DNA of 64,000 nucleotides from Lunularia cruciata (GCA_948567375.1 OX419758.1:62315001-62379000), one strand, 5' to 3'. Shown: positions 11,221 to 24,639, numbered from the stretch's first letter. Translations and numbers: made by a program. The notes: generated from the letters alone by a model not told the origin.

Positions 11221-14200
11221 ATGAAGTCCAGATTTGCTCGAGTTCCCGAGAAGCGGATTCCGGGATTGCTTGTTACGGCGGTGGTATTCATAGCGATGTT
11301 TCTTATAGCTATCTGGGTGCTAAGTAGCCCCTCAGATACATCTACAGGATATGTGGAGAAAAGCAATTCAAAAAGTACGGCCGATGTTGAGCAGGCATTT
11401 GGTGACCCTGAGCCAGAAGAGAGAACAGACAATGAGCCAGAGGTAAAACAGGGTAACAAAAGTGCTGAACTAGATGGTTCCGATGAACTTTCTGAGAGTG
11501 AGAAGTCTGGAGAACCCGGCGACAATGAGGAGAAGACAGAGCTGGAAAAAGATACAAGTGTCAGTGAAGATGACCTTCAAAAGCAGGACAAGAAGATCGA
11601 AGAAGGTCTGGAACAGCAGGAAGACAGCGATCTCGACACAGAAACAACCGAGGAAGGTTCTTCCCTGACGGACGAGTCCCCCTCTGAGACGAAGGTTGAG
11701 GATTCAACACCAGGAGAGCTCGAAGTGGAAAATAAAGAAACGGATAGGTCTTCTTTGATTTCTCAAGCTAAGGAATCCAAGGAGGAAAAGATCAACGAGG
11801 TTATTGAGAAAGAGGGAACACTTGATGAGACAGCTATTGTGGATGACAAGAAGGAAGATCTTGAAACCGAGGATACCAAGACAGATGACACAGTAACTGA
11901 TGGGGGGAAGGGGGTCGACAAAGTGGAGTTGTCAGACGAAGGGAAGTCCAAGTGGAAAACCTGTATATGGGAAGGTGCGCAGGATTACATTCCTTGTCTG
12001 GATAACAAGAAGGCCATCAAAGCACTCCCCTCCTCGAAACACTTTGAACACAGAGAGAGGCACTGTCCAATTGGCAAAGATCTACCCACATGTCTTGTTC
12101 CTCTTCCTGAGGGTTACAAGCCTCGCATTGACTGGCCTCAGAGCAGGGATCAGGTAAGATAGCACCTTGAGTCTCAGTTGCCGAAGCCAATTTCTTCTCT
12201 CGTAACAGACTCTAAGCTGAGATTGTCCCCTTACCATAACCCCCTTTTCTGAGCAGAGTTTGGATCCTGTTTCTCAAAGTTGAGATTACTTAGTATTTGC
12301 TCTCTGTGCAGGTTTGGCACGCTAACGTTCCACACGATAAACTTGTCACGTACAAGCAAGATCAAAATTGGGTGAAAAAGCAAGGCGATATGTTGGTATT
12401 CCCTGGTGGTGGTACTCAATTTAAATTTGGGGCTCTTCAGTATATTGACTCCATTCACAAGGTACGTGTATGTATGTCCCTAGTATGACTCATGGATTGA
12501 CAATCATTTGGTGCGAAGAGGCTTTGGGTGACGGTATCAAAAAGCAGTTCTTCGAGTTTAATTAGCAAATCCTTTAAATAGCAAATCTTCCGCAACTTTT
12601 ATATTTCGATTTAGAGGACAGACCTTATAGTTTAACATCTTGTCTACTTATTCTTTCATAAGGCTAGCCATCAAGCCGCTTGGACCTCTGATCGAATTCA
12701 GTCTTCTGATTTGCTGAATAGTCTCTCAAAGATATCTTCTGAAATACGAAAATTGAGGATTTGTAGTTTGCTATCTACGAGGCATTAAGATTATCAGCAT
12801 CGTAACTGGTTTGAGCTGTGTGTAATATCAGTATCACGGTGAGGTGTCTGTCTCCAGGAGCTCTGCTAAATTGGTGTTAAGAATTCGAGTGAACTGGACA
12901 TGATGGCTTGACTCGTCTCGTGGAGTGCTAATTTTAGTCTGTTGTCTTCTCTACAGATTCTACCAGATATCGTCTGGGGCAAGACAGCTCGAGTTGTTTT
13001 GGATGTTGGTTGTGGGGTGGCTAGTTTCGGAGGCTATTTGTTTGACAGAGATGCGCTTGTCATGTCATTTGCCCCTAAAGATGAACATGAAGCTCAAGTT
13101 CAGATGGCTTTAGAACGTGGAATCCCAGCAATACTCTCGGTGATGGGAACCAAGAGACTTGTGTTCCCCAGCAACGTATATGATGTCGTACATTGTGCAC
13201 GTTGTCGAGTACCTTGGCATGCAGAAGGTAAACATATCAAGGAAAAAGTGAATTTCTGTAACAGTTTACACGAAAGAGTTGTGGTCATACCGAGTCCTCC
13301 TAAACTTGGAACTTCCACTAAATAGCAGGCAATAATATGCAGCAATTTCTTATCTCTCATCCTGCCTTTCATTATCATACTTGTTGTAAATAATGTCCAT
13401 ATCGTAACTGGTCCAACCATGGACCAGTTATATCTCCAGCCAACTCCTCACTCCTCTTTTCCCTAAATCATTTGTAACCTTCTCTTTATCTCCTTGATTC
13501 TCGAAATTACGCATCTTATGGTCGTTTATATTGCATGATCTTAAACACAGGTGGGAAGCTGCTGCTAGAACTCAATCGGCTTTTGAGGCCAGGGGGTTTC
13601 TTTGTCTGGTCTGCGACCCCTGTATATCGCCGCAATGACCCCGAAGAGATGGAATTGTGGAAAGGTAAAAAAAATTTCGGGTTTATAATAAGGATGTGCC
13701 AGTTCGTACCAACTGTTACTAGTAAAGCTGCTGACGATCTAGTTCTCAAGGTCTTTAAAACCGTTACTGATCTGTTTGTCCGTGTTTGACTCCTTGCAGC
13801 TACACTCGCGGTGACAGAAGCGATGTGCTGGAAGCTCATGATCCGAACCAAGGCAGATCCCGATACTGCAATCGGCTTCGCCGTCTTCCAAAAGCCTCAA
13901 GATAACACTTGCTACGAGCAGCGTAAGACAGATGACCCTCCAATGTGCGAAGTGGATGACCAACCAGACGCAGCCTGGTAACGTTTTTGCATCCTCATTA
14001 TCATGGGGTGTCCAGTTCTTTTCTTTAACTTGGAATTGTATATTTGCCTGTTACCATGCTTGTCCCTACCAGACCATGGCGGATAAGAATTAGACCAGAC
14101 TTATGCATACAGACAATACATTTGTGTCATGACTCTCCTCGTGAATTTTGGACGCAGGTACGTGGACATGAACAGCTGCCTGCACAGGATTCCTACTGGT

Positions 14201-15286
14201 GAAGGGGCTAGAGCAACCGAAAAGCCTGTAGAATGGCCGGCACGGTTGGAGACTACTCCTAACTGGTTGAAGAGTGTTCCCAAGGGACTGTATGGTAAGC
14301 CTGCCGCAGAAGAGTTCCAATCCGACTCAGAGCACTGGACTCATGTTATGGAGAATTCGTATCTGACAAATCTCAGCATCAGCTGGAGCAGCGTCAGAAA
14401 TGTTCTTGATATGAAGGCGGGCTATGGAGGGTAAGTTTTCATTTCTTAAGTTGGCTTCTGATATTTATCTATCTATCTACTCGGAATCTAAAATGTTGCA
14501 GTTCTAGACCTCACTCAATATCTTTGTCTTTCTTTCTTCAGATTTGCAGCTGCCCTGGCTTCTCAGCCTGTTTGGGTTATGAACGTGATCCCCACCGATG
14601 AGCCAGATACTCTACCGATCTTATTCGACCGTGGACTTTTTGGACTTTACCACGATTGGTGTGAATCGTTCAGCACGTATCCGAGAACTTATGATCTCAT
14701 GCATTCCGACCATCTCTTCGCAGGATTGAAGAAGAGGTAATTTATTGCTATAGCATTGATCATCTCGCACCTGTCTGTATTGCTCATTAACCTGCAACAC
14801 TATCCTTTAGTGGCTGAAAGAAAGTCAGAGGAACTTCTTGTTGGTTGACAGGAGATCTAATTTTTGAGCTTCGATGGTCTTGGTACATAACCGAGTTTAT
14901 TAAGTATGCTGTTTACTTGTAAATTGCCCATATTCTTGTCATATAATCATGCCCACATTCTCATGGCATTGTTATGTCCTGTCCAGTTCCCCGTCATGTG
15001 GGTGTAAGTCCGAGTTTTGGAGACATTCAGAACGGGTTGCGTTCCTAATATCTAACATCGTCATTGTTCTCCTTGCAGGTGTGGTATTCTGAACACCATA
15101 ATCGAAATGGATAGGATTTTGAGACCAGAAGGATGGGCCGTCTTCAGAGAGAATGAGGATGTCATGGGCGAAATTGAGGAGATCTTGAAGTCCTTGCACT
15201 GGACTATCAAGTACACCTACAAGGAAGGCGCAGAGCGGTTGGTTGCTGCTCAAAAGAGTATGTGGCGACCAGATTCTGTACTGTAG
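11221..15286 (+). CDS. Golgi-type putative pectin methyltransferase, PMT24/25/26/27 group
   Basis: Exons: 11221-12153, 12312-12461, 12957-13227, 13551-13664, 13800-13977, 14158-14430, 14542-14736, 15079-15286 (TAG). They total 2322 nt and give 773 residues. Layout: short basic N-terminus, one membrane segment at about residues 15-34 (type II anchor), an acidic Glu/Asp/Ser/Thr stalk to about 240, then the plant Methyltransf_29 (DUF248) domain. Visible motifs are [30 protein letters not shown], the SAM-binding [12 protein letters not shown] (about residue 375), [59 protein letters not shown] and a C-terminal KSMWRP. In the family these enzymes sit in the Golgi and are implicated in homogalacturonan methyl-esterification. 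The acidic stalk assigns it to the PMT24-27 branch rather than QUA2/QUA3. The start is the first ATG in frame with the membrane anchor. No disabling change seen. Confidence 0.95.
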
Positions 15287-17003
15287 ATTATTGGTGAATA
15301 CGATCCTTTTGATCAAGCTGCAACTAACGGCAGCCGGCTGTTGCGATCAGCACACACTGTTCATTGGGGCTCAGGGAGCACATAGTGAACGCATGCGTTT
15401 AGTCCTCAAAAGGGATGTTGTGTGCATTTGTGATGCCCTCTTCTCCTCTTGAGTATTTTTAAGAGGGCATCACAGATTGATCGACTTATGTAGCTGGTGC
15501 GAATTGAAGCCGGGCACAATAGGGCGGGCCTCCATGAATTCTAATCTACAGTAGCTAACTCCAAGCTCGGACATGAGAGCAGAGCCTTGATCCTAGATGT
15601 AAAGGAATAGATAAGATAGTTCATGCGAATAGAGAAGTTTAGTATAGTGGAAATGTTAGATCAAGTCATTCTTCCAAGTCCTGTACGCTTCCGTCTCTAC
15701 CATTGAAACGTACCTGTACTTGATCTGAGGCTCTCATACGCCTCGCCTGTTGTTTTCTTTGGCGTGCACAGAAGTCACACACATGAATTAACATTTTACA
15801 TAACGTTTTACCTCTTTTGTCTCACCCTTTTAATGCTTGATGGGATCTTCCCATCCTTCCTGTTTTCTACGCGGTCGCCTTTCCCGATTAAGATGAATCA
15901 TACAATTTCTTCGAACAGATATTTGTGGCTTATTCGGATTCCAGTACTTTTTGTGTCGGTCAGAAGCAATGAGTTCTGGAAAGCTTGCCTGGATGGATCC
16001 CTGCATCGCTCAAACTTTACTGTATACACATAGCACGTTGACGAGGAAGCAATCCATTTCCTGTCCAAGGTTGGATTTACTGTTGTCCGGGACTTGTGTG
16101 GATGAAGTAACTACATCGTTACTCAGCGGAGGTCAACTTTCAAACGCCGTCATCGGATTTTCCATCATGTCTATCTTTCACTTCTTTAGCTTTGCGCTCA
16201 TACTAGTATACCACATAGACTCTGTACTCAGGGAACATGAGATTACACAACACGGGTATTTTTCTTTATCTTCGTTCTCTTACTCTTAAGAGGAAGTATC
16301 TCCACACATGTATATTGCTTACAAATAAACAATGAGACAGATAATACAACAATTAGATTCTCTAAGTAAGAGAATAACTTAATTAGATCCTTTTATGATT
16401 CACAATGTATATTATCTCAGACAATAATAAACAAGAATGAAGATCTTAATCTAATCTTCAAAGTCAAGACATTCTCATAATATTGAAGTTTATTGTTATC
16501 TATGATCCCAACATCTAAGATAGTGCTCGCAGAATAGATCTCAGCTCAAATTAGGAACATTTCTATGTACAGTAGTACACTACATAGTATACGTCCAAAC
16601 TACGACCCTCTCCACCGACGCAGAAGAGTTCAGCGCGCTTACGGTGATCTCAATGATCAGTCATTACTGCCTGCTAGTTCTGTTGCTCGAGTAAATTACC
16701 GATTGGAACTAGCTGGTGAAAGTCCAACTGGTCCCGATGAGAAAGACCCCGCTAGATGTACACACTTTTTAAGAACTGAAGAACTCTGTAGTTACTACAA
16801 TAAGATGAATCCACCTATTTACACCAATTCTTCAACTCGGGGTTTAGGGCAAGTCTGATCATTATTCTAGCTGAATTGGCCCAAGTCATGTGCAGTAGTA
16901 GTAGTGAATCTTCAGAGTCATAACATTCTCAAGCTCCCCGGTACCCGATCTGAGGAGCCCCGGTGGTTTCTTGGGCTTTCTGAAGCTGACATTTCCTGCC
17001 ACT
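15287..17003. other. PMT 3' UTR and intergenic
   Basis: The first few hundred bases are likely the PMT 3' UTR. Two overlapping frames (15764-16033 and 15951-16289) and one of 97 codons at 16565-16858 show no family I recognise. The last of these directly precedes the Copia remnant and could be unrelated host sequence. Confidence 0.4.
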
Positions 17004-18228
17004 CCGGAGCTAAGAATGATTGGAAAATAGAGCAGATGGACATAGACACTGCTTTTTTAAGTGGCTGGTGATCTAGATATAGAGCTCTACAATAGGCAGT
17101 CACTAGGCTTTGAGGAGAAGGGAAAGGAGCTCCTAGTTTCCAGATTGAAGAAATCCATTTATGGATTAAAAGCAAGCAACTAGATTCTGGTTTCTAAAGT
17201 TTGATCAGTATTTGAGGAAACTGGGGTTTAAGGTTCGTGCAGCAAACTAGAATGTGTAAATCAAAAGTAAGTTTGATGGTTCATTGATTATTATTCTATT
17301 TGCTTCTTGGGTGGAATAGTAAGTCAGAAAGTAGAGCTGTTCAACAAGCAGTTTAAAGATGGATGTCAATTGAAGAATCCAGGTGCAGTTGAAATTTTTC
17401 TGGATATTAAGTTACAGAAATGGGAAGCAAAGATCAATGAAGATTGATCATATCAAGAACCGTATTAAACAATTTCAATATGCAGGATTCCAAGACAACC
17501 AGTCCGTCTATACAACCTAATATCAGGCTGTTCCAGTATGAAGAATGAGGAGGAGCAGTTGAGGAAGCAAGAGGTAACATACGGAAGAATGGTAGGACGC
17601 TTGATGTATCTTATGGCTTAAACCACACCTGACTTGTGTTTCTTGGTCATTTTAGTCATCAATTCTATGATTGTTATAGTGAAGAGCATTGGTACTTAGG
17701 GAAGCAGATTTTGGGGCACTTGCAAGGTACAAAGAATTTGGGAATTAAGTTCTTAGCAAAAGGGAAATACCAAGAGTTGTTAGTTGTTGCAAGTGCTTTT
17801 GGTAACAAAAAATGGTGGAAAAGTACAACATGTTGCCATTAATTTTAGTATGGAAAAGTGAAAGCTTGGTTACTGTGTTTACAACTAAGGCTGAATATGT
17901 ATCACTTTCTATGAGCAGCATAAATTAGTCACGTAAACTATTGCTGCTGTAGGATATCACTAGAGTGCAGGTGACTAAAGTTCTTATTCAAGGGGATAAT
18001 CAAAGTGCAATGCGGATGGGAGTTGAACCTAGTTTTAGGTCCAAGACAATTCATATCCCAGTATGCTATCACTACTCCATAGGGAGGCTAGAGATGTGTT
18101 TTATCATGCTAGAGTATATGAAAACAAAGAAGTTGATATGTTAACAAAAGTTTTGGAGTTGAAGTGTTTTGGAGACGACGATCAAAACTGGGAATAAGGT
18201 AAAGAGCTCGAGAAGGGAGATGTAGAGT
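17004..18228 (+). mobile_element. Decayed Ty1/Copia retrotransposon fragment (RT-RNase H, polypurine tract)
   Basis: Translated in changing frames, the sequence gives Copia reverse transcriptase and RNase H landmarks in the right order. These are QMDIDTAFLSG near 17035 (family form MDVKTAFLNG), LKKSIYGLKAS near 17145, GRMVGRLMYLM near 17590, WYLGKQILGHLQGTKNLGI near 17690, KAEYVSLSMSS near 17890, GDNQSA near 17995 and FRSKTIHIP near 18035. Frameshifts and stops are frequent, so it is dead. A purine-rich aagggagatgtagag at about 18213-18227 looks like the polypurine tract before a 3' LTR. The LTR itself (18229 to perhaps 18716) cannot be confirmed because no partner copy is in view. Gag, protease and integrase are absent. 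Confidence 0.85.
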
Positions 18229-18716
18229 ACTTTTCAAGCTGTATACTTATTTTTGTTTGGCAAATCCGGATCTTCATGAAGAATATTCTTCACATGCACC
18301 GAGTACTTTATAACCAGGTTGATTAGGTGCATATCATTTTCTATCAGGTTGGCAAGGTTTGTGGTCCTGTCGACAAGTAGTACCCGGCAAGTGCAAGCTA
18401 TTCCTTTGTTGTTCTATTTCTTAATAGGTTTCGGTTATTGTTAAGTTAGTTCTCACAACTCAGTCTATGAGCAGGCAGAGTGTGAAGAGTAAGAGGCTTG
18501 TAGATTGTAAGCGATGGTGCAACCTATATTCTTGAGGTGACAGATCCTAGCTTTGTTAGAGTAAGAGGGAGCTACGGTGTGGTTAGTAGGATTTCCAAGT
18601 TATTTGGAAATGATCTGAATGGATGTTTGATTGTGTTGTGAATGGATTTTGAGTATGTCATGTTTAAGTATTCTGTAGAAAGCAATTCTCCAGCAAGATG
18701 TCTAATGGATCTGATG

Positions 18717-19309
18717 TTGGATATAAAGAAATGAGGACAGATGTAGTTCGAGGAAGGGGGATCCAAACCTCATTAAATGAAAATGAGATGCAAGATATGT
18801 AAAATAAGCAATATGGCTGACCTCTGATCGAAAAATAGCGTACATAAACCTAACCTGGAAACATGTGAAGAGTAAACCTATATACCAATAACCTGCATTT
18901 GCACAGTGGAAACAGAAAAAATTGTGCAAATAGAGAAATAAAATAGACTTGATGAGCAAGAAGAGAAAGATTCATATAGACCCAAGTAGAAAAACCATGT
19001 AGAAGCTAGGAAAATAAAAGTCAAGGAAGAATCTAGAGTCAGCTCAAAATAAATGGAAACTTGAAAATGTGAGATTGCACAAAGGACGAGGGAAGGAAAT
19101 TTGAGGAAGATTTGTGAGTCAGCTTGAATGTATGAAACTGGAAAGAATGATATTGCTCAAAGATTGAGGGAAGTAGAGCAAAGCATTAGAGGACTAGATA
19201 TTGATTATATTATAGCATGTGCTATGAACACATGAGTCCTAAAACATAGAGAGAAGCAGAAAGGCAATCATAGTACACCTATACAACAACACAAACAACT
19301 TCATCAATC
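18717..19309. repeat. Dispersed repeat A, copy 1 (about 593 bp)
   Basis: This stretch matches 29314-29885 in the same orientation over nearly its whole length, with scattered substitutions and small indels. Shared anchors include ataaagaaatgaggacagatg and taacctggaaacatgt. No open frame survives. It ends exactly where the first Gypsy remnant begins, so it may be an LTR or an element edge, but TG...CA ends and a TATA box are not obvious. Confidence 0.85.
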
Positions 19310-19339
19310 AACTTCAACAAAGGAGAATCTGAGGATGGT

Positions 19340-22103
19340 CAAGAGCCTCATCAAGCAATGGTTGATCAAATAGTTCAGTAGTTTACAAATGTGTTTCTAA
19401 ATGATTTTCCAAAGGGATTACCCTTCAATCATGGTATGCACTTCAAGATTGAGTTCAAGATTGAGTTATTATTCATTTTTGTATTGATTATTGTGGGCTC
19501 AATAAACAAACGGTGAAGAATGCATATCCCTTGCCTCAAATTGATGACTTGCTTGATCAATTGAGTGGAGCACGATACTTCTCCACGTTGGATCTTTGCA
19601 ATGGCTATTGGCAAATCCCCACTGATAGGGAGGATGTGCAAAATACTGCCTTTCACACAAGGTATGGGCATTTTGAATGGAGAGTTCTACCTTTTGGGCT
19701 CACTAATGCTCTAGTAATCTTTATGGATTAGATGCATTGGGTGTTGGATGGACTATTAGATTGTTGCATGGTGGTGTTCTTGGATGACATTTTAATCTAT
19801 AGCAAGATGGAGGTAAAACACGTAAATCATGTGCGTGAAGTCTTAAGGTGACTACATCAATGGAAGTTTTATTGCAAGAAGTCAAAGTGTATCTTTTGGC
19901 ATAAGGAAGTCACCTTCTTGGGTCCCAAGATCTCATCAGAAGGGATCAAGATAGAAGAGGAGAAAATCAAGGCCATTACTAATTGGCCTACTCCAAAGGA
20001 TGTCATAGAGGTGCAAGCATTTAATGATTGGCAATTTTTTACCGACTATTCATCCATTGTTATACGCATGTGATAGCACCATTAACCAACCTCTTGGGGA
20101 AAACCTCAAGCTTTCAATGGACCACCAAGCATGAAGAGGCATTCGAGAAGCTAAAACATATGGTATCTTCAAGACCCATTCTTCAACCATATGATCCTAA
20201 ACAACCTTTTGTGGTTGACTTTCATGCTTCTAACTTTGCCATTGGAGTTGTGTTGCAGTAAGAATTCCCAAATGAGTTACATCCCATTGCCTTTGTGTCT
20301 CACCAATCAAACACTAAAAAAAATTGTACTCTATATGAGATCAAGAACAACTAGCAATGGTATATGCCACCATAGTATGGATTATCTCTTGGGAAAATAA
20401 GTGATCATGCAAACAGATCACAAACCCTTGTTGCACACATTATATTTGGAACACATGAAGAGTCGACATCATCAATGGGAGGAGCAACTCCAATTTTTTG
20501 ACATCAAACTTGACACAAACCAAGTTGGTTGCATGTCATCCCTGATGCCCTATCATGATGACCAAATTTGAAGTCTCTTCCTCTCATCATGGTAGAAATT
20601 ATGACAATGTCAATTGACTCCAAGGTCCAAAGTGATTTTAGGTCAACTTTAAAATAAGATCCCACTTTCAAATGTAGAAGGACATCTTGCAACATGCAAC
20701 AAGGAGTACAACACCTTCTCCTTCAAGGAAGGCATTCTATTCCATGAGGACCGGATATATGTTCCAGCCAAGGTGATCTCCAACTTGTGCACCTCCAAGA
20801 AGCTCATGACTTACCAATCATTGGTCCATGGGTGTGGAAAAGACCTTGGGTACCCTCCAATGCCAATGGTGGTGGCCCAACATGGCACGAGGTGCTCAAG
20901 AGTTTATCCAATCATGTGAGAGCTGCCAACATAACAAGGCCAGCAACCAGAAACCAAGCGGACTCCTTCAACCACTCCCCATTCCATATGCTCAATGAGA
21001 ACATGTGAGCTTGGATCTCATTACATCTTTACCCAAGACAAAGCAAGGTCACACAACAATAGTGGTGTTTGTAGATAAGCTTAGTAAGCAAATCCATTTG
21101 GCACCAACCTTTGATACCATGGATGCTCCAACATTGGCGCAGATCTACTTCAACATTATCTTCAAGCATCATGGATGCCTCGTGTACTCATCTTCAACCA
21201 TGATCCTTGATTCATCTGAAAATTTTGGCAAGCACTCTTCTAGATACTTGGCACCAAGCTTGCTTTGTCCACAACCTATCATCCTCAAACTGATGGAAAA
21301 ATTGAATGTGAAAATTTCACCTTGGATGATATGCTTTGTGCTTTCATCAATGTTCATCATACCAATTGGGATGAATGTCTTGCAACTACGGAGTTTGCAT
21401 ACAATAATTCCAAACATGCAAGCATCGGATTCTCTCCTTTCTTCCTCAATTTTGGCCAAGATCCACTTGTTCCAGAATCTTGTCTTCCTCCTCCTCCATC
21501 TCACGTCTCTCATACTTCTACCTTCTTGACCACCATATCCCAATCCCTCAAACAAGCCAAATCTCATCTCCTTGTTGCTCAAAATTGTCAAAAACAATAT
21601 GCAAACCACCATTGTCATGATCTCAGCTTTCAAGTTGGTAATAAGGTCATGCTCTTGTCTAGTACCCTACCTCTCCCACTTGATACCCAAGTCCATAAAC
21701 TTACTCCTAATTGGATAGGACCCTTTGATCTCACCCAAATCATTTCTTGTGTTGCTTATTGACTTGCCTTGCCTTGTCATATGCGCATCCATCCTATCTT
21801 TCACATTTCCAAGTTGAAACCCTTTGTTCCTAACCCATCTTCTTTTTCCTCTTGTGTCCAACCTCCTCCTCCTCCTCTCATCCCTATCAATAATCATGAA
21901 GAGTATGAAGTTTATTGGATCCTTGCACATCACATTCAACGAGGCCGTTGACAACATATAAAGTCAAAGTCCTCTAGAAAGGAAATCCCCTTCATGATGC
22001 CACATGAGAGCCTCTTTCTCATCTATAGAATGAAAAAATGGCCATACACAAGTTTGAAGCTTCAATGGTGACAAGGATGTCACTAATTAGTAGTGGGAGA
22101 ATA
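19340..22103 (+). mobile_element. Ty3/Gypsy chromovirus, 5'-truncated pol (RT, RNase H, integrase, chromodomain)
   Basis: Coding remnants in order: the protease/RT junction near 19380; RT at about 19510-20010 with YPLPQIDDLLDQLSGA, FSTLDL, and the catalytic FLDDI at 19777-19791; RNase H at about 20190-20560; integrase from about 21005 (DLITSLPKTK) through YHPQTDGKIE at 21274 and EFAYNNSKHASIGFSPF; then a proline-rich link and a C-terminal chromodomain-like segment at about 21898-22020 (EEYEVYWILAHHIQRGR then a stop, HESLF near the end). Many in-frame stops and frameshifts make it inactive. Gag and the 5' LTR are missing: the left end abuts repeat A at 19310. A purine-rich tagtgggaga at 22091-22100 is the likely polypurine tract, followed at once by the LTR. 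Confidence 0.92.
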
Positions 22104-22175
22104 TGTAACAATATGGAATTTTGTGATGAAGTTAGTCAAAGCTAACAAAGTAGCAAATTAGGCCAAATTAGCCTA

Positions 22176-22397
22176 GAATATTCTAGAAGCATCTAGGTAG
22201 CTTCTTGGGAACCTTCCCAATTAGCTTAGCTTGTACCCCAAGTAGTTATCTTCTAGAAGGAAGCTTCTAGAAGCTTCCAACTAGCTTAGCTTGCACGCCA
22301 AATAGATGGCTTCTAGAAGGAAGCTTCTTGAGAAGCTCCAAATTGACTTGGCTTGCATTCCAAGAAAATGGCTCAAGGAAGCTTCTTGAGAAGCTTC
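22176..22397 (+). promoter_or_regulatory. Array of heat-shock-element-like motifs upstream of the LTR TATA box
   Basis: Perfect inverted nGAAn units occur at 22176-22188 (GAAnnTTCnnGAA), 22209-22216 (GAAnnTTC), 22260-22277 (GAAGCTTCTAGAAGCTTC, four units), 22320-22327 (GAAnnTTC) and 22378-22397 (two GAAnnTTC pairs). A TTCnnGAA precedes each of the clusters starting at 22251 and 22311. They lie within diverged repeats of about 60 bp and stop about 22 bp before the TATAAATA at 22419. Matching to the plant HSF consensus is direct from sequence; activity is inference. Confidence 0.7.
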
Positions 22398-22418
22398 TCA
22401 AGAGCCTTGTATGCTCTC

Positions 22419-22426
22419 TATAAATA
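22419..22426 (+). promoter_or_regulatory. TATA box of the Gypsy LTR
   Basis: TATAAATA lies about 315 bp into the LTR and just downstream of the heat-shock-element-like array, which is where an LTR promoter TATA box is expected. Confidence 0.7.
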
Positions 22427-22545
22427 CCAAAGCCAAAGCTTATGTTAGGGATTTGTAGTTTTCCCTCATTCAAGTGTACCAATGTGATCTTCCATTCTCC
22501 CATTTCTCTCCTCGGTCTCGGTCTTTTACATAGGCCATTGCAACA

Positions 22546-24639
22546 ATAGTAGAGTCATATGATGTGCTAGTTGGTGGAGTAGTGTTATACCCCATGGGTT
22601 CCAATATTGACTATTAGGAGGAGACAACCTCCTATAGGCCAAGTTGGTAGTCAGGTGAGGAATATGTATGTTGCCTACCATTATGCTTTAGTAGTGGCAG
22701 TTTTGGTTCACTATAGTCATAGATCATTGGGATCAATTTCAACTTTCAATAGTTTTGTTACTTGGCTTGGTGACTTATTGGAGGGGAATGCCCATGAAAA
22801 TAAGATACCCTAATACCAAAGGAGATCACTTGGTTTTGGAGTAAGAGTAGTATTGTTTCATCCACCTTTCATGTTCCATTGTGGAGTTTTGAGGAGGCAT
22901 TACATTAGCATGCGGATCAATTGGTGCAGCAAGCTTGGAGTGGAGCCTTTGGACCACCAAGAGACCATTATGAGGATGAGCTTTTAGTATCTATTACCTT
23001 ATCACCCTGGATACCACACTCATTGCTTGGCAATATCCAATAGAGGAAGTATGTCTATTGGAGTTGGATTACCATTGGATTAATTGCGGTACTACAATAG
23101 GTATACAAGTACTAAAGTACTTAAATGTAGAGAGAGATGAGGTCTCTAGGCAAGTCTCTCTACATTATGTGGTATACTTGCATGTGACATTATGCCTATT
23201 GGTATCTTGAGTTATTACCAATGTCAAGAGTCAAGGGTTTACCAAAAGACCCTACTGCTAGACATTTCCTTGTTGTAAGATTTGGAGAGATATGGTCCTA
23301 TTCATTTGGTGATTTCTAGATGGCCATATTAGGGACATACCTATGTTGGCCAAGATTAGTGTCTACAAGATCCCCATTCTGGTGTGTTTTGTGAGATGTT
23401 ACATAAACTATAACATTTCCAAGTTCATTAGTCCATTTCTCCAACCTACATTTTGGAGAATGTCCCTTTGATGGGTGATTCATGTATATGGATGGTGGTG
23501 AATACAAATTAGGTCCATTCTTAGATGGGACCTACCTTGTTTTTGAATGCAGCCAAATTGGGATCACAAGCTCTTCATCTTCATCTTTGGTGGACAAATA
23601 TCTTACCTAGAGAGGTTTTACAACTTGCTTATGATGGGATTCAATGACTATACCACTTTATTATTGATGATATTTTGGATGTTGGAAGCTAATCTCAAAT
23701 GGTGGTAATGGCTGATAGGTCACCTATGGTAGTGGTGAATCTTTTTGGATAGCTAAGAGCCACTTTACCCACACTTATAAGTTTCCCAAGCTCCCATGTT
23801 TTTTGAGAGGGAGGTCTTGAACTTGTTTGAGACTCGCAATTATAATAGTTGGTGGAGCCCAATGTTGATGAGAAGGAGCATGCAATGGGTTTTTGTGCCA
23901 GTATTATCATTGTTACAATAGTGTTTGAGGCATCCAAGCTTCAAATATTAGGTCAAGCTATGGACCTAAACTATTTAACTTGAATTGTGAGCCTTGGCTT
24001 GGTAGAGCAACATAGGATGTGCTTGATATGCATCACCACTTGGACATTTGTGAGCTCTATGCCTAGCAAGACAAGTCATGCAGATACTGGAGGTGATGGA
24101 TTAAGTGGACATTTTATTCTTAGGACACAGCAAATGGCTACTAGTGAGAGTGATCTACTTGGAGTCTATCTAAGTGAGCATAGTTTACTTGGGATGCAGC
24201 TAAAGGACACAAAGAGCTTGCAACTAGATCAAAGGGAGTTTTCATATTGAGATTGGGAACTCTAATGGTTGGGAGCATGATATTATTGCTCCCAAGGGCT
24301 TGATGTAGTAGCAAATCAATGCATCTTCCATTCCCACATCCATTACAGAGGATACTTGGGAGCCAAACATTGGACCTAAACTTACAAGAGGGAAAATATG
24401 GAGAGTTTGGAGGTTCTTGAAGAGCTATACAAGTTGTTTTACCTTAAGTATGAATGATCTGGATGCTTTGAAAGGACCTAGTATTTGGATTGAGTGGACT
24501 AGTGATAAATTTGTTTTTTGATGTCCTTGTAGTGACATGGAGAGAGCATTGATTCAAAGCTAGAATAGACACCTTTTTGAGGCTGGTTTGGTGGAGATTT
24601 CACATGAAGAGTATACCTCAACTATAATGATGTCAACCA
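22546..24639 (+). mobile_element. Unassigned repeat-like DNA, probably 5' part of the second Gypsy element
   Basis: This CpG-poor stretch lies between the chromovirus LTR and the recognisable RT of the second Gypsy element. Reading-frame fragments on the + strand hint at a gag/protease region, but I could not identify a zinc knuckle or a protease DSG/DTG motif. Its assignment rests on position and composition only. Confidence 0.35.

Larger units (their letters stand above)
22104..22545 (+). mobile_element. 3' LTR of the Gypsy chromovirus
   Basis: It starts TGTAACA directly after the polypurine tract, as in many plant chromoviruses. The proposed end is the CAACA at 22541-22545, which gives TG...CA termini and about 442 bp. 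It contains a TATAAATA box at 22419-22426 and, upstream of it, an array of inverted GAA/TTC units. No second copy is in the window, so the right boundary is an estimate. Confidence 0.75.

Noticed and set aside
16565-16858. 97-codon frame with an Arg-rich start
   Set aside because: No family recognised, no splice context, and it directly precedes retrotransposon debris.
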